IMG/VR virus record: IMGVR_UViG_3300037882_003357
Coordinates: 1 to 64,000 of that record
Source: a virus
Strand: one strand, 5' to 3'
Length of the DNA stretch: 64,000 nt
Positions 23,550-31,438 of the stretch are shown here, one piece after another. Under the pieces are notes generated by a model. The model did not search any database. It saw only the letters and a program-made list of their open reading frames with translations, and was not told where the DNA came from. Made by a program: the position numbers and the translations under genes. Each line of letters begins with the position of its first letter. Position 1 is the first letter of the stretch.

Positions 23550-23929
23550 TATTTTCCACCTACAACCTTACTGTTTCTGATTCCCCAAGAAGGATTTAGT
23601 TCATAGCTCATTGTCCTTGTAGTGCCACCACAAGCATCTGTGTAATCTGGTGAGGAGGACTTAGTGGTGAGCAACACATGCATTGTATCAAAATTTGCAG
23701 TGACGAGTAGCTTAGGCTCGATGTTATTGCTGTTAAGCTCCACAATGCGTTTGCTTGTAATTGCCCAGTCTCGTAACCAATGGCGCTGTTGCTGCATGAT
23801 GTTGTTTACAAAAATGGCAAGCTTTGTGATGTCATCCTCAAGTCCTGATTCATCCCGTCTTGCTGAGTTTCCTCCTCCCTTTCCAGAGCCTCCAGAAGGA
23901 GGACGACGAGGAGGTTTTTGAATTGCCAT
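23549..23929 (-). CDS. Hypothetical protein with Gly/Arg-rich N-terminus (126 aa)
   Basis: The first 25 residues are basic and glycine-rich (PPRRPPSGGSGKGGG), followed by a helix and a beta-rich end. Not recognised. Middle of a leftward four-gene cassette inserted among head genes. Confidence 0.65.
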   Translation of the reverse strand: MAIQKPPRRPPSGGSGKGGGNSARRDESGLEDDITKLAIFVNNIMQQQRHWLRDWAITSKRIVELNSNNIEPKLLVTANFDTMHVLLTTKSSSPDYTDACGGTTRTMSYELNPSWGIRNSKVVGGK

Positions 23930-23935
23930 GATAAG

Positions 23936-24103
23936 TTAGCTCCAAAAATCATCATAAAGTGCATTCATCATTTCAATGATGCCAAAGCCTGTGAGAAAGA
24001 AGCCTAGAAGCATCACTAAGTCATAATCCAAATAGTCTAGCATGATTCTTAGAAAATGAACTTGTGCTTCTAGTGAGTCCACCAGATTAATCCTCCATGT
24101 CAT
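23936..24103 (-). CDS. Small membrane protein (55 aa)
   Basis: One hydrophobic segment (about 30-45), acidic C-terminus. The start is uncertain: ATG at 24103 or GTG at 24121. Its 5' end overlaps the start of the divergent rightward gene. First gene of the leftward cassette. Confidence 0.5.
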   Translation of the reverse strand: MTWRINLVDSLEAQVHFLRIMLDYLDYDLVMLLGFFLTGFGIIEMMNALYDDFWS

Positions 24104-24456
24104 TACAAACCATATTAGCACAAATCATTAAAGATGCAAGCGAACAGCTTGTGGAAGAATTTGCTGAGGCTACAAGAGAGGTGCAGGAGACTCCTAGAGA
24201 CTGGGAAGCTTTTCAAGGACGAGTCACAGTTCGTAAGAATCCCTTGGCTCCCATGACTATTGTAGAAGAATATCGAGATAACATCGACACTAGGCTAGCG
24301 TTAGACAACACAGATGCTGACATTCCAAACATGCAAGTGAAGGTGAATGTACCTTACGCAGCAGATTTGTATGAAGACAAGCCTCTGTTTGAAGAAATGC
24401 TGAATGAGCATTCGGTTAAAGATTTGTGGGAAGCTGCCTTAAAAAAGACGCTATAA
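24097..24456 (+). CDS. Putative head-tail connector component (119 aa)
   Basis: Helical N-terminus (ASEQLVEEFAEATREV) and soluble acidic body, no firm family. Rightward gene between adaptor and portal, overlapping the acyltransferase gene's 3' end by six bases. Confidence 0.55.
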   Translation: MSLQTILAQIIKDASEQLVEEFAEATREVQETPRDWEAFQGRVTVRKNPLAPMTIVEEYRDNIDTRLALDNTDADIPNMQVKVNVPYAADLYEDKPLFEEMLNEHSVKDLWEAALKKTL

Positions 24457-25047
24457 GCCAATTGTCTTTTTTACTTGTTTGCTCAGTGCTTCTATCTCAG
24501 GGATTTTACGTTGAGTTGGAGTGTCTAGAGAATACAAGGCTCGTTTGCCGTGTAAGTCAAAGAAGTCTGTTTCCTGCACAAAATCAAATCCTCCTCGCTT
24601 AACATGCCTTGCGAGTCTTGGCTGCATGACACAATAGATATAGAAAATGTGACTAGCATCCGCAAGTTCTTTAGCCGCAAGGTAGAGGCATAAAGGAATG
24701 AGAGGGTTATTACGATAGTCTTTTAAGACGCAGAGACGCGATACTTCTAAGCTGGGAACCACTAACTCTTTTTCTTTGCATTCTGTAATGCTCTCTAAAG
24801 GTAGTTTCTGAGAAGGTGTGAGCTTAGGCACTGCACGGAAAGTAGCAACGGGAATATCTTTGATAGTTTCTCTGATTAGAAAGTGCCAAGACTTAGCATC
24901 ATACTTATCTTGCTCTTTCTTTTCGGGCGTGACTTCCTCATAGCCTAGTTCTTCGCAATACACCTGATGACGCACTCGCAAAGCTTCTGAAAAGTCATTA
25001 TCTAGCAGTTCCAAGTTGTAAGTGAGAAAGAAATCAATAGTAGACAT
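24451..25047 (-). CDS. Acyl-homoserine-lactone-synthase-like N-acyltransferase
   Basis: A 198-residue GNAT-fold protein with the LuxI/FeeM pattern: LRVRHQVYCEELGY (R24, R26, Y30), D47-x2-D50, R71 in ATFRAVP, and E101/R104 in LEVSRLCVL. These match the catalytic and acyl-carrier-binding residues of LuxI (R24, F28, D45, D48, R70, E100, R103) in identity and spacing. Relatives include autoinducer synthases, N-acyl amino acid synthases and exosortase-associated acyltransferases; which product is made cannot be read. A single leftward cargo gene between head genes, with its own AAGG site. Confidence 0.72.
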   Translation of the reverse strand: MSTIDFFLTYNLELLDNDFSEALRVRHQVYCEELGYEEVTPEKKEQDKYDAKSWHFLIRETIKDIPVATFRAVPKLTPSQKLPLESITECKEKELVVPSLEVSRLCVLKDYRNNPLIPLCLYLAAKELADASHIFYIYCVMQPRLARHVKRGGFDFVQETDFFDLHGKRALYSLDTPTQRKIPEIEALSKQVKKTIGL

Positions 25048-25060
25048 GATAAGCCTTCAG

Positions 25061-25070
25061 GATAATGAAG
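25061..25070 (+). promoter_or_regulatory. Late-type promoter motif GATAATGAAG
   Basis: Exact motif with downstream TTGAACTAA, 22 bases before the portal ATG. Confidence 0.65.
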
Positions 25071-25092
25071 TTGAACTAATACCAAGCTTAGC

Positions 25093-26616
25093 ATGACTGA
25101 TTCAGCTCCGCAACTAGAAATTCAATCTCCCTCAGATGACGAGATGCGCGTTCTTACTTTCACAGACGGTGCCATCATGTCTCAGGCAATGAGCATGGAG
25201 ACCATGTTTGCTAATGAGCTGGACTATCAATCTGGAGCTAGTGGCAACACCTTTGCTTTTGAAGTGTGGAGCAATGCAGCCTACGGACAATTTGGCATCA
25301 CAAGAGAAATCGCGGACGTGATTTACAGCAGCTCCATGATTGCTCGTCGTGCCATTGAAACCATCCCTGATAAAGCCTGGAGCCTTCTAGAAAGCTGGGA
25401 ACCACCAGAAAAGAAGAATAAACCTGCTTCTAATTCCCTCATGCGCATCTGGAGAAAGAAGCTGCTCTCTCCTTTCATTGAAGCTGCTTGCATGGCAAGG
25501 AAGTATCAAGACGCTTATGTGATTCTATTTTGGGATGATACGAGTGACCTTAGTAAGCCCTTCAATCCAGAGGCCGCTAGTGAGCTTGTGGGGGCTGTTG
25601 CGAGAAGCAGATGGAGTGTGTTGCCTACTAATGGCATTCCAGGCTCCTGTGACTCGTACAGGATGACCTCAGCTTACAATGACCCTGTGCTTCCTAATGG
25701 AGTGAAAGGACGAGACGGAGTTCCTCTTGGAGAAGTGCATTCTAGCCGAGTGATTCACGTTCCTGGCATTCTCATAGACAATGAGCAGAAGCGCTACAGA
25801 CAGGGCTACAACATGAGCCTTCTGAGCTACTTACAAGAGCCTCTTGAGAAGTGGATAACCACTCAGCAAGCAGGGATTGGAATGCTTCAAAGTCATAGCA
25901 TGTTTAAGCTAGGACTTAAAGGGCTTGCTTGGAAAACACAAAACAAAGACGTGCAGAGCCTTGGCAGACGCTTTAAGAGCATTTTTCAGGGTATTAAGCT
26001 CATGGGAGGACTCATCCATGACCAAGACCAGGAGACGGCTGATTTCAGCTCTCGTTCTTATGGTGGTGTGGACAATCTCATCAAGCAGCTTGAATCTTAT
26101 TTGGTGAACGCAAGCGACACTCCTAAAGACTTTCTGCTTATGAGTGGTGATGGTGCCTTTAGTGAAACTGGAACAGGAAGTAGATATGCACTTGCTTCGA
26201 TTGTTGAGAAGTACCACCGTACTCATGTTAGTCCTGTGGTGGAAACCTTGTTTGGTCTTTTAGCTTCTGTGTACTTTCCAGATTTGGATGAGAAGTATTT
26301 AGAAGAATGTGAGCCGGTCTACAAATCAGCTTTGATGATGACTCGCGCTGAAGAAGCGGACATTCAATTTAAGCATGCCCAGAGCGCAACACTCTACTTG
26401 AACTCCGCAGTTCCAGTGCTAAACGCTGAATCTGTTCTAACGCATTGGGAAAACGGGCATTACAACGATGAAATCACCCTCACAGGAAAACTCCCTCCAG
26501 AACCACCCGCACTAGGTGCAGCGGCACAAGAAGGAGCAGGGAAGGAGATGGCAAAGGCTGCTGCTAATTCTTCTAGAGGAGCTTACACTGCTCAGAAGAC
26601 TAGCAAGAAAGGTTAG
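25093..26616 (+). CDS. Portal protein (DUF1073 type)
   Basis: A 507-residue protein with the DUF1073 portal order: IYSSSMIARRAIETIPDKAW near 85, a long helical middle, and SDTPKDFLLMSGDGAFSETG near 340. The portal forms the dodecameric ring at the packaging vertex. The C-terminus is an Ala/Lys-rich tail. It follows a late-type motif and is encoded well after the capsid gene and 17 kb from the terminase, an unusual order. Confidence 0.8.
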   Translation: MTDSAPQLEIQSPSDDEMRVLTFTDGAIMSQAMSMETMFANELDYQSGASGNTFAFEVWSNAAYGQFGITREIADVIYSSSMIARRAIETIPDKAWSLLESWEPPEKKNKPASNSLMRIWRKKLLSPFIEAACMARKYQDAYVILFWDDTSDLSKPFNPEAASELVGAVARSRWSVLPTNGIPGSCDSYRMTSAYNDPVLPNGVKGRDGVPLGEVHSSRVIHVPGILIDNEQKRYRQGYNMSLLSYLQEPLEKWITTQQAGIGMLQSHSMFKLGLKGLAWKTQNKDVQSLGRRFKSIFQGIKLMGGLIHDQDQETADFSSRSYGGVDNLIKQLESYLVNASDTPKDFLLMSGDGAFSETGTGSRYALASIVEKYHRTHVSPVVETLFGLLASVYFPDLDEKYLEECEPVYKSALMMTRAEEADIQFKHAQSATLYLNSAVPVLNAESVLTHWENGHYNDEITLTGKLPPEPPALGAAAQEGAGKEMAKAAANSSRGAYTAQKTSKKG

Positions 26617-26780
26617 AACTGCTGTGTAGCTGCACTAGTGTCATAGATTTTTTGAATGAGAGACTCCTCTAAGTGAATCTCTATTTCATTTGCCATGAGG
26701 CATACACTACCATCTGTGTAGGCGTAAATTGTGATGTCGTCGTCTGCTTGTAAACGCAGAGTAAGATTAATGCTACTCAT
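26613..26780 (-). CDS. Small hypothetical protein (55 aa)
   Basis: Acidic peptide beginning MSSINLTLRLQADDD. ATGA overlap with the gene upstream and a four-base overlap with the portal stop. Not recognised. Confidence 0.6.
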   Translation of the reverse strand: MSSINLTLRLQADDDITIYAYTDGSVCLMANEIEIHLEESLIQKIYDTSAATQQF

Positions 26781-26998
26781 GATTGGTTAGTTCCGTAAAG
26801 TGCTGCAAGTTCTTCGGGGGAAGAAAAAGATTGAAGTTCTCGATAGATGCGTTTGATTTGGTCATGCGTGAGGTGAATAATTTGTTCCTCTGTATCTTCG
26901 TCTACAGTAGCAACAATTGACGTATGATTTTTGCGAGTAATAATCAGCAATTCTTCATACAGTTTGCTAGAGTAACTTAGGTCTAAAGTCTTTGTCAT
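26777..26998 (-). CDS. Small hypothetical protein (73 aa)
   Basis: Helical soluble protein with a final basic-aromatic helix (HDQIKRIYRELQSF). Overlaps its neighbours on both sides by four bases, so it is part of a coupled leftward cassette. Confidence 0.65.
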   Translation of the reverse strand: MTKTLDLSYSSKLYEELLIITRKNHTSIVATVDEDTEEQIIHLTHDQIKRIYRELQSFSSPEELAALYGTNQS

Positions 26999-27549
26999 GC
27001 AATGCGCTCCTTAAGAGAGGATTTGCTGTCCTCCTTGTGAAAGATTTGACTGACTTCTGCTATTCTTGATATTGGCACACAAAGGCTAATGCTGTCAAGA
27101 TGACGATGTCCAGAAAGTCTTTGCTTCTCTAGCACTGAAGGAGAAAGGCTTCTCACTACAATGTTTCCAGAATAATTACCAACGTTATCTAGAAAATTCT
27201 CTTTGTCCCAGAAGTCTCCCGCAGTGGTGTCTAGAATTTCCTCAATTTCACACCAGCGCACGTAGTAGAAAGTTTCGCAGTCTGCTGTGAGCATGTAGTG
27301 AGAGAAATTAGAATAGTGATTACCTTCTTTCCATCCCTCTTCTCTGTCCTTAATTGCAATCTCAAAAGAAAATCTTCCAGTACACAAAGCAGTTTTCTGC
27401 TCTTTCACTTGAACTTTGCCGCTTCCAATGTGGAAATCCGTGCCAGCGATGTCTTCTTGTTGAGTTGCCTTACGCATAGTTGCTTTAGGAAACTCTCGTT
27501 TTAGAATGTCGAAAGCGAGTTGTTCGGAGCGTCTACATTCGTTGTACAT
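26995..27549 (-). CDS. PD-(D/E)XK nuclease-like protein
   Basis: A 184-residue protein. EDIAGTDFHIGSGKVQVKEQ near residue 32 shows the D and (x)-V-K arrangement of PD-(D/E)XK nucleases, following a typical N-terminal helix with a conserved Glu (RRSEQLAFD). It lies directly downstream of the SSB-like gene, so a repair or recombination role is likely. Confidence 0.55.
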   Translation of the reverse strand: MYNECRRSEQLAFDILKREFPKATMRKATQQEDIAGTDFHIGSGKVQVKEQKTALCTGRFSFEIAIKDREEGWKEGNHYSNFSHYMLTADCETFYYVRWCEIEEILDTTAGDFWDKENFLDNVGNYSGNIVVRSLSPSVLEKQRLSGHRHLDSISLCVPISRIAEVSQIFHKEDSKSSLKERIA

Positions 27550-27575
27550 GAGGAAGATTCTCTAATGAAGGTTAT

Positions 27576-28247
27576 TTAGAACGGAATTTGGTCGAAGTCT
27601 ACGTCATCTAAAAGAGTTGTGTCAACCTTAGGAGCAACATTCTTTTTAGCTGGAGCCGAAGGCTTAGGAGCGTCAATGTTCTGCTGTTTGGGAAAAGCAG
27701 AAGGTTCACCAGTGATTTTAGAAAGAAGTTGGTCTACCGCTTGTTCAATGGAAATCTCACGGTTAGCGGCTTTCCAGCTTCCGTCAGGAAGGCTTACTTC
27801 AGCATACACTGTTTTCTTGTCGTCGTCTTCTCCAGGCTTCCATCCTAGCACAATATCTTTGAGTTCTTCAGCAGAGAAAGCATTTAGAGAATAGATTGCT
27901 CCCTTACCAAACACAGATTCGTAGCCTGTGCGGATAGCAAATTTCTGTCCGTCAGGTGTGGTAAAGAAAAGGTCAAGCTTAACAGTGTCCTTGTATTTAG
28001 GATTAGCCGCTTTCTTTTCAAACACTTTCAAGTCAACCAAAGCTCCTCGTAGAGCAAGGTCATTGCTCACATAAACGGGCTGAGAATCGACATCAAGTGT
28101 GTGCACAAGTTCATCAAGCAGACGATTTACAAACAGGTATTGCATTCCTGCAACCTTCTTAGGCTTTTGGACTAGACCATATTGTGAGCCTCCTTCACAG
28201 AAGACTTTGAGTTCGGAATATAGGGCAGCAAGTTGAGAAGTAGACAT
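27576..28247 (-). CDS. Single-stranded DNA-binding-like protein
   Basis: A 223-residue protein with a folded N-terminal two thirds, a Pro/Lys-rich linker (about 185-205) and an acidic tip ending DDVDFDQIPF, the classic SSB tail that recruits partner proteins. The body does not obviously show an E. coli-like OB signature, so this may be a phage-specific SSB. Neighbouring nuclease and HNH genes suit that role. Confidence 0.65.
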   Translation of the reverse strand: MSTSQLAALYSELKVFCEGGSQYGLVQKPKKVAGMQYLFVNRLLDELVHTLDVDSQPVYVSNDLALRGALVDLKVFEKKAANPKYKDTVKLDLFFTTPDGQKFAIRTGYESVFGKGAIYSLNAFSAEELKDIVLGWKPGEDDDKKTVYAEVSLPDGSWKAANREISIEQAVDQLLSKITGEPSAFPKQQNIDAPKPSAPAKKNVAPKVDTTLLDDVDFDQIPF

Positions 28248-28278
28248 AGAAAAGAAAGTTCCTCAGTAAATTGTAATT

Positions 28279-28752
28279 TCATTGTAACACACGCTCTTGA
28301 GAAGACGCAAGCTTCAGTTCTTGCTCTAGCCACGCCGCAACTTTGCGAAGTTCTGCTGGTGATGCGTTGCTTTTGATTTGGTTCGCTCGATTACTAATGA
28401 CTCGACAGTTCTCAGGGACGTAGCCAAGCTCAGGAATTAATCGGTCTACAGAAGGGCTATTATCTCTAGACTCGCAACCTCTCATTAGCGTAATGCCCAG
28501 CACTGGACATTTTTCAGGAGTGTTTTCAAGAATCCAACCATAGGTAAGAGTTACAGGAAATTCACCATTACTTTTTTGATGGTATTTCCTAATACGGTGT
28601 TTAGCAGCTTGTTCAGAAGACCTTCTATGTTCTAAATGGCATTGACAGCAATTTCTGTTAGAGCGGTATCTTAAAGACTTTCCCGTGTTTTCATGCTCAT
28701 GTCTACGCTTGCAAAGTTTTCCTAAAACTAAGTTATCACCAAGCTCCGGCAT
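28279..28752 (-). CDS. HNH-type endonuclease-like protein
   Basis: A 157-residue protein with an N-terminal basic zinc-type segment (CKRRHEH, NCCQCHLEH) and a C-terminal SVDRLIPELGYVPENCRVIS with NRANQIKSNA, the pattern of phage HNH and endonuclease VII-like proteins. Start at MPELGD, overlapping the 3' end of the upstream gene by 17 bases. Confidence 0.7.
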   Translation of the reverse strand: MPELGDNLVLGKLCKRRHEHENTGKSLRYRSNRNCCQCHLEHRRSSEQAAKHRIRKYHQKSNGEFPVTLTYGWILENTPEKCPVLGITLMRGCESRDNSPSVDRLIPELGYVPENCRVISNRANQIKSNASPAELRKVAAWLEQELKLASSQERVLQ

Positions 28753-29239
28753 CCTCGTCCTCCACAAAGGCATCGAACTCGCTGGCATAAGGCACTTCTT
28801 GAGCAAGGAGGACGTGCTTGCGTCTGTTGAGGGTGCTAATCAAATAGGTGAGAGGTTGTGCTTCACTTCCCCACTGATAGTTATACATGATGCGAAGACT
28901 TTCTAAGAATAGAATATTAGCCAGCTCATCAACTTCGTAAAAACCGCTACTCAACATTTTGTCATTCTTGTTAAGCACTTTCTTCACCATAGAATAGAGT
29001 GCTGCTTTATTCTTCCACACCCAACCAACCACTGTGGTGGATGCTTTTTCTAGCTGTCTTTCTAGCTCTGGACTCACTTGTTGAATTTCTTTCAGCTTTG
29101 CAATTCGATGTTTTGTAGTGCTTGGAGCAGGTACTTTTAATTCTGCGTGATGAAGTAAACTTTGAAGAAGCTTTAATGCAATTTCTTCATGCTCTGTGAA
29201 CGTTGGGCATTGACTATTGTTTTCTCTTCGTTTTGGCAC
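28736..29239 (-). CDS. Possible sigma-like or transcription protein (167 aa)
   Basis: Not firmly recognised. Residues 95-145 (around FYEVDELANILFLESLR followed by PLTYLISTLNRRKHVL) resemble sigma-70 region 2, the acidic helix, the aromatic core and the Tyr-Leu before a basic helix, as also seen in the small T4 late sigma gp55. The rest is helical. Adjacent to an HTH-like gene. A candidate for recognising the GATAATGAAG motif; this is inference. Confidence 0.4.
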   Translation of the reverse strand: MPKRRENNSQCPTFTEHEEIALKLLQSLLHHAELKVPAPSTTKHRIAKLKEIQQVSPELERQLEKASTTVVGWVWKNKAALYSMVKKVLNKNDKMLSSGFYEVDELANILFLESLRIMYNYQWGSEAQPLTYLISTLNRRKHVLLAQEVPYASEFDAFVEDEDAGAW

Positions 29240-29521
29240 TTAGATTAAATCCTCTGTGTTGTATTTTCTGTTTCTCTCCACTGACTTTATTAGAAGGTCT
29301 CTTGCTTCATCTGCAAAGAAAAGCTGTTTTTCTCCTGGTAATTTGCAGAAGCGCTGAATGGCGCGTAGCACTGCCACATGACAGATTGGTTGTCCTTTTT
29401 CTCCTCTCACTCCAAGAGCTGTGAATCGTGCTGCAATCTCTCGATAAGAAAGCAAAAGTTCTTTGTGCATGATGTATGCAACACTCTCTAAATGTGGTGG
29501 GATAACTCGTTTTCTTCCCAT
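29240..29521 (-). CDS. Helix-turn-helix-like protein (93 aa)
   Basis: Basic start (MGRKRVIPP), then LLLSYREIAARFTALGVRG followed by HVAVLRAIQRF, a helix-turn-helix arrangement found in small phage DNA-binding proteins. First gene of the leftward cassette running to 26613; ends one base before the next start. Confidence 0.6.
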   Translation of the reverse strand: MGRKRVIPPHLESVAYIMHKELLLSYREIAARFTALGVRGEKGQPICHVAVLRAIQRFCKLPGEKQLFFADEARDLLIKSVERNRKYNTEDLI

Positions 29522-29557
29522 GATGAAATTTAGTCCTCAAGATATATCGTTTAATCT

Positions 29558-29583
29558 CCTGACTTGCCTTGTCAGGTTTTCTT
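29558..29583 (+). other. Hairpin with T tract in divergent intergenic region
   Basis: CCTGAC-TTGCCTT-GTCAGG then TTTTCTT reads like a rightward terminator, yet no rightward gene ends here. It lies in the leader of the leftward HTH-like gene and could be an operator or a stop for antisense RNA. Confidence 0.4.
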
Positions 29584-29637
29584 CACACATCGTAACATAA
29601 GAAAAACTAATGTGCAAGGATAATTTCAATAAATAAC

Positions 29638-29666
29638 TTGCCAAATTCTTAATAGGCTGTTAAACT
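29638..29666 (+). promoter_or_regulatory. Sigma-70-like rightward promoter
   Basis: TTGCCA, 17-base spacer, TAAACT, 38 bases before the exonuclease ATG. The divergent region is 183 bases long. Confidence 0.6.
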
Positions 29667-29704
29667 CGTAAAGAATAAGTGCTAAAAATCAATTATGAAG
29701 AAAA

Positions 29705-30439
29705 ATGAAGACTAAGCCGACTAAACTAGAGAAGAAGCTCATTCCTGTTGACGACTCTCTAATATCATCACCATGTTTGTTTGTAGAAGACCGCATTGAC
29801 GACGAAGAAAGCGGCAAACGACTTTACCAAGTAGCTAACCTAAATGATGAGAGAAGACTCGTAGGAAGCGTTACCACAAGCCTTCCCAATCCTCCTGCTT
29901 TCGTCCTAGACAAGTGGAAGAAGAAAGTAGGTCATGAGTACAGCAAGCAGAGCTTAGACGTGGCGGGACGCTTTGGAGACCGCATTGACCAATCTGTTGA
30001 CCGCATCATTAAGAATCAGGAATGCTATAAGTACCACTTATTTGAAAGGTTCTTTGACGAACTTGCTTACGTGATTGGCACTCAGGTGGGAGTGGTGAGC
30101 TTTGAGTATGGTTATGCAGGAACTCTAGATTTGCTTGCAATGACAAAGGAAGGGAAGCTCAGACTTGTGGACATTAAGACTCATGGACGAGTTCATGCTC
30201 CAGAAGACGAGAAAGAGAACTACCTCACGCTTCCTCAAGACATTCAGTACCACAAGAAGAAGAAATGGCAGCTTCAGCTTGCTGCATACACTCAAGGGCT
30301 TCTAGAGACTTATGAGCTTGTGGTGGAGGAAGCAGAAATCTGGTGCTTAAACATTGGATTAGGAAAGGTTGTCAGACCCGTGGAAATGGACTGTGATGAA
30401 CTTCAGAAGCAATTCTTGAAATTTAAGGAAGGAATCTAA
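29705..30439 (+). CDS. Cas4/RecB/MGME1-like exonuclease
   Basis: A 244-residue PD-(D/E)XK nuclease. GYAGTLDLLAM and LRLVDIKTHG (about 138-160) give the D...D-x-K core, followed by WQLQLAAYTQGL, the RecB-type QxxxY motif. Such single-domain exonucleases occur in phage replication and recombination modules. An overlapping ATG (TAATG) couples it to the next gene. Confidence 0.8.
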   Translation: MKTKPTKLEKKLIPVDDSLISSPCLFVEDRIDDEESGKRLYQVANLNDERRLVGSVTTSLPNPPAFVLDKWKKKVGHEYSKQSLDVAGRFGDRIDQSVDRIIKNQECYKYHLFERFFDELAYVIGTQVGVVSFEYGYAGTLDLLAMTKEGKLRLVDIKTHGRVHAPEDEKENYLTLPQDIQYHKKKKWQLQLAAYTQGLLETYELVVEEAEIWCLNIGLGKVVRPVEMDCDELQKQFLKFKEGI

Positions 30440-30624
30440 TGGCACTGCATGACAATGCTAACCTGGCTAAAGATGTTCTAGTTTACCTAGACACGCATGG
30501 AATTTTTGGAATGATTAAGCAGTATGAGAGAATGGAGCTTTTTGATACTGCTGACCAGCTTAAAGCATTAGTTGCAACCTGCGATATCATTAGTCGCAGG
30601 TATGGTGAACTTGGTGCAGCATAA
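30439..30624 (+). CDS. Small helical protein (61 aa)
   Basis: Soluble helical protein, not recognised, coupled to the exonuclease by a one-base overlap. Confidence 0.6.
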   Translation: MALHDNANLAKDVLVYLDTHGIFGMIKQYERMELFDTADQLKALVATCDIISRRYGELGAA

Positions 30625-30636
30625 CATAAACTAGCA

Positions 30637-30705
30637 GTGGTGGAAGATAGAGTACGAGACTCTTTGCGCTACAATGAATTTGGTGATTTTAGAGAAGGAA
30701 TATAA
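30637..30705 (+). CDS. Possible tiny peptide (22 aa)
   Basis: A GTG-started frame with RVRDSLRYNEFGDF ends with TAATG onto the next gene. It is in the same frame as the previous gene after its stop, so it could also be a decayed 3' end. Confidence 0.3.
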   Translation: MVEDRVRDSLRYNEFGDFREGI

Positions 30706-30911
30706 TGCAGCAAGTATACGCTAACACAGAAAGATTTGAAGAAGCTTACGAAATACTCCGTCAGCTTGACTGTAAAAATGCTTTTGGCAAAACACCTCAA
30801 ACATATAAAGAAGAGGAAGCACAGGTAGCTTTGATTAACAAATGTGCTTCCATCGCTCTAGAATACTGGGAGGGAAGTAACGGGGAAATTCTTCAGGTAG
30901 AGCCGCACTAA
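30705..30911 (+). CDS. Small helical protein (68 aa)
   Basis: Soluble, helical, acidic. Shares a general look with the 61-residue neighbour (short helices, central hydrophobic ALINKCASIA). Ribosome site AGAAGGA. Not recognised. Confidence 0.6.
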   Translation: MQQVYANTERFEEAYEILRQLDCKNAFGKTPQTYKEEEAQVALINKCASIALEYWEGSNGEILQVEPH

Positions 30912-30928
30912 CATACAATGATTTTTAT

Positions 30929-31438
30929 TTACGTTGAAAGCATTGTACACTCTCCTCGCTTCGCTGCGGGGGAGCTTTCAAACAAATGAGCTAAGCTCCA
31001 CACCGAATGAAATCTTCGTCCTTCTGCCCATTCTCCACTGAGAGGATGGGCTTTTACTGCGCGATAGGCTGCACTACTGTGAATCATCCACTTTTCTCCT
31101 ACGTCCGTAGGATTGGGGTACACTAATCCGCTGTGGTGGCTAGTTCCACTGTAGTCAAAGAACAAAATATCCCCTGGAAGGGCTAAATCCAAAGTTATCC
31201 GCTGAGCGTTATATTTGCGGATGTAGTCCGTCATGCGCGTGTCTGTGAAACACACTGGAGTGCCTTGAATAGGCACATTCATGTCGTACCCTAAAGCCTG
31301 AGAGTAGCACCACGCAACATACTGCACACAGTCAAAAGCACAACCAGGGAGCTTTGCGTCCTTAGCATATTTAACGTTTAGCTGACTTGCTGCTGCGTCT
31401 ATGATTGTTTGTCGCCACTGAGGAAGTTCAATAGTCAT
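30929..31438 (-). CDS. NlpC/P60 peptidase-like protein
   Basis: A 169-residue cysteine peptidase. The catalytic Cys is in CAFDCVQYVAWC, His in SHHSGLVYP, and the third residue is likely in WMIHSSA. It probably cuts peptidoglycan stem peptides, as a tail-tip hydrolase or lysin. Its last 16 codons lie in a copy of the dispersed hairpin element, so that repeat forms the protein's C-terminus. The gene is leftward, next to the rightward tail-tip gene, beyond an inserted HNH gene. Confidence 0.82.
   Translation of the reverse strand: MTIELPQWRQTIIDAAASQLNVKYAKDAKLPGCAFDCVQYVAWCYSQALGYDMNVPIQGTPVCFTDTRMTDYIRKYNAQRITLDLALPGDILFFDYSGTSHHSGLVYPNPTDVGEKWMIHSSAAYRAVKAHPLSGEWAEGRRFHSVWSLAHLFESSPAAKRGECTMLST
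30946..30978 (-). repeat. Dispersed hairp element, copy c
   Basis: Read leftward AAAGCTCCCCCGCAGCG to GAGGAGAGTGTA; the arms pair. It encodes the last residues of the NlpC/P60-like protein. Confidence 0.6.
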
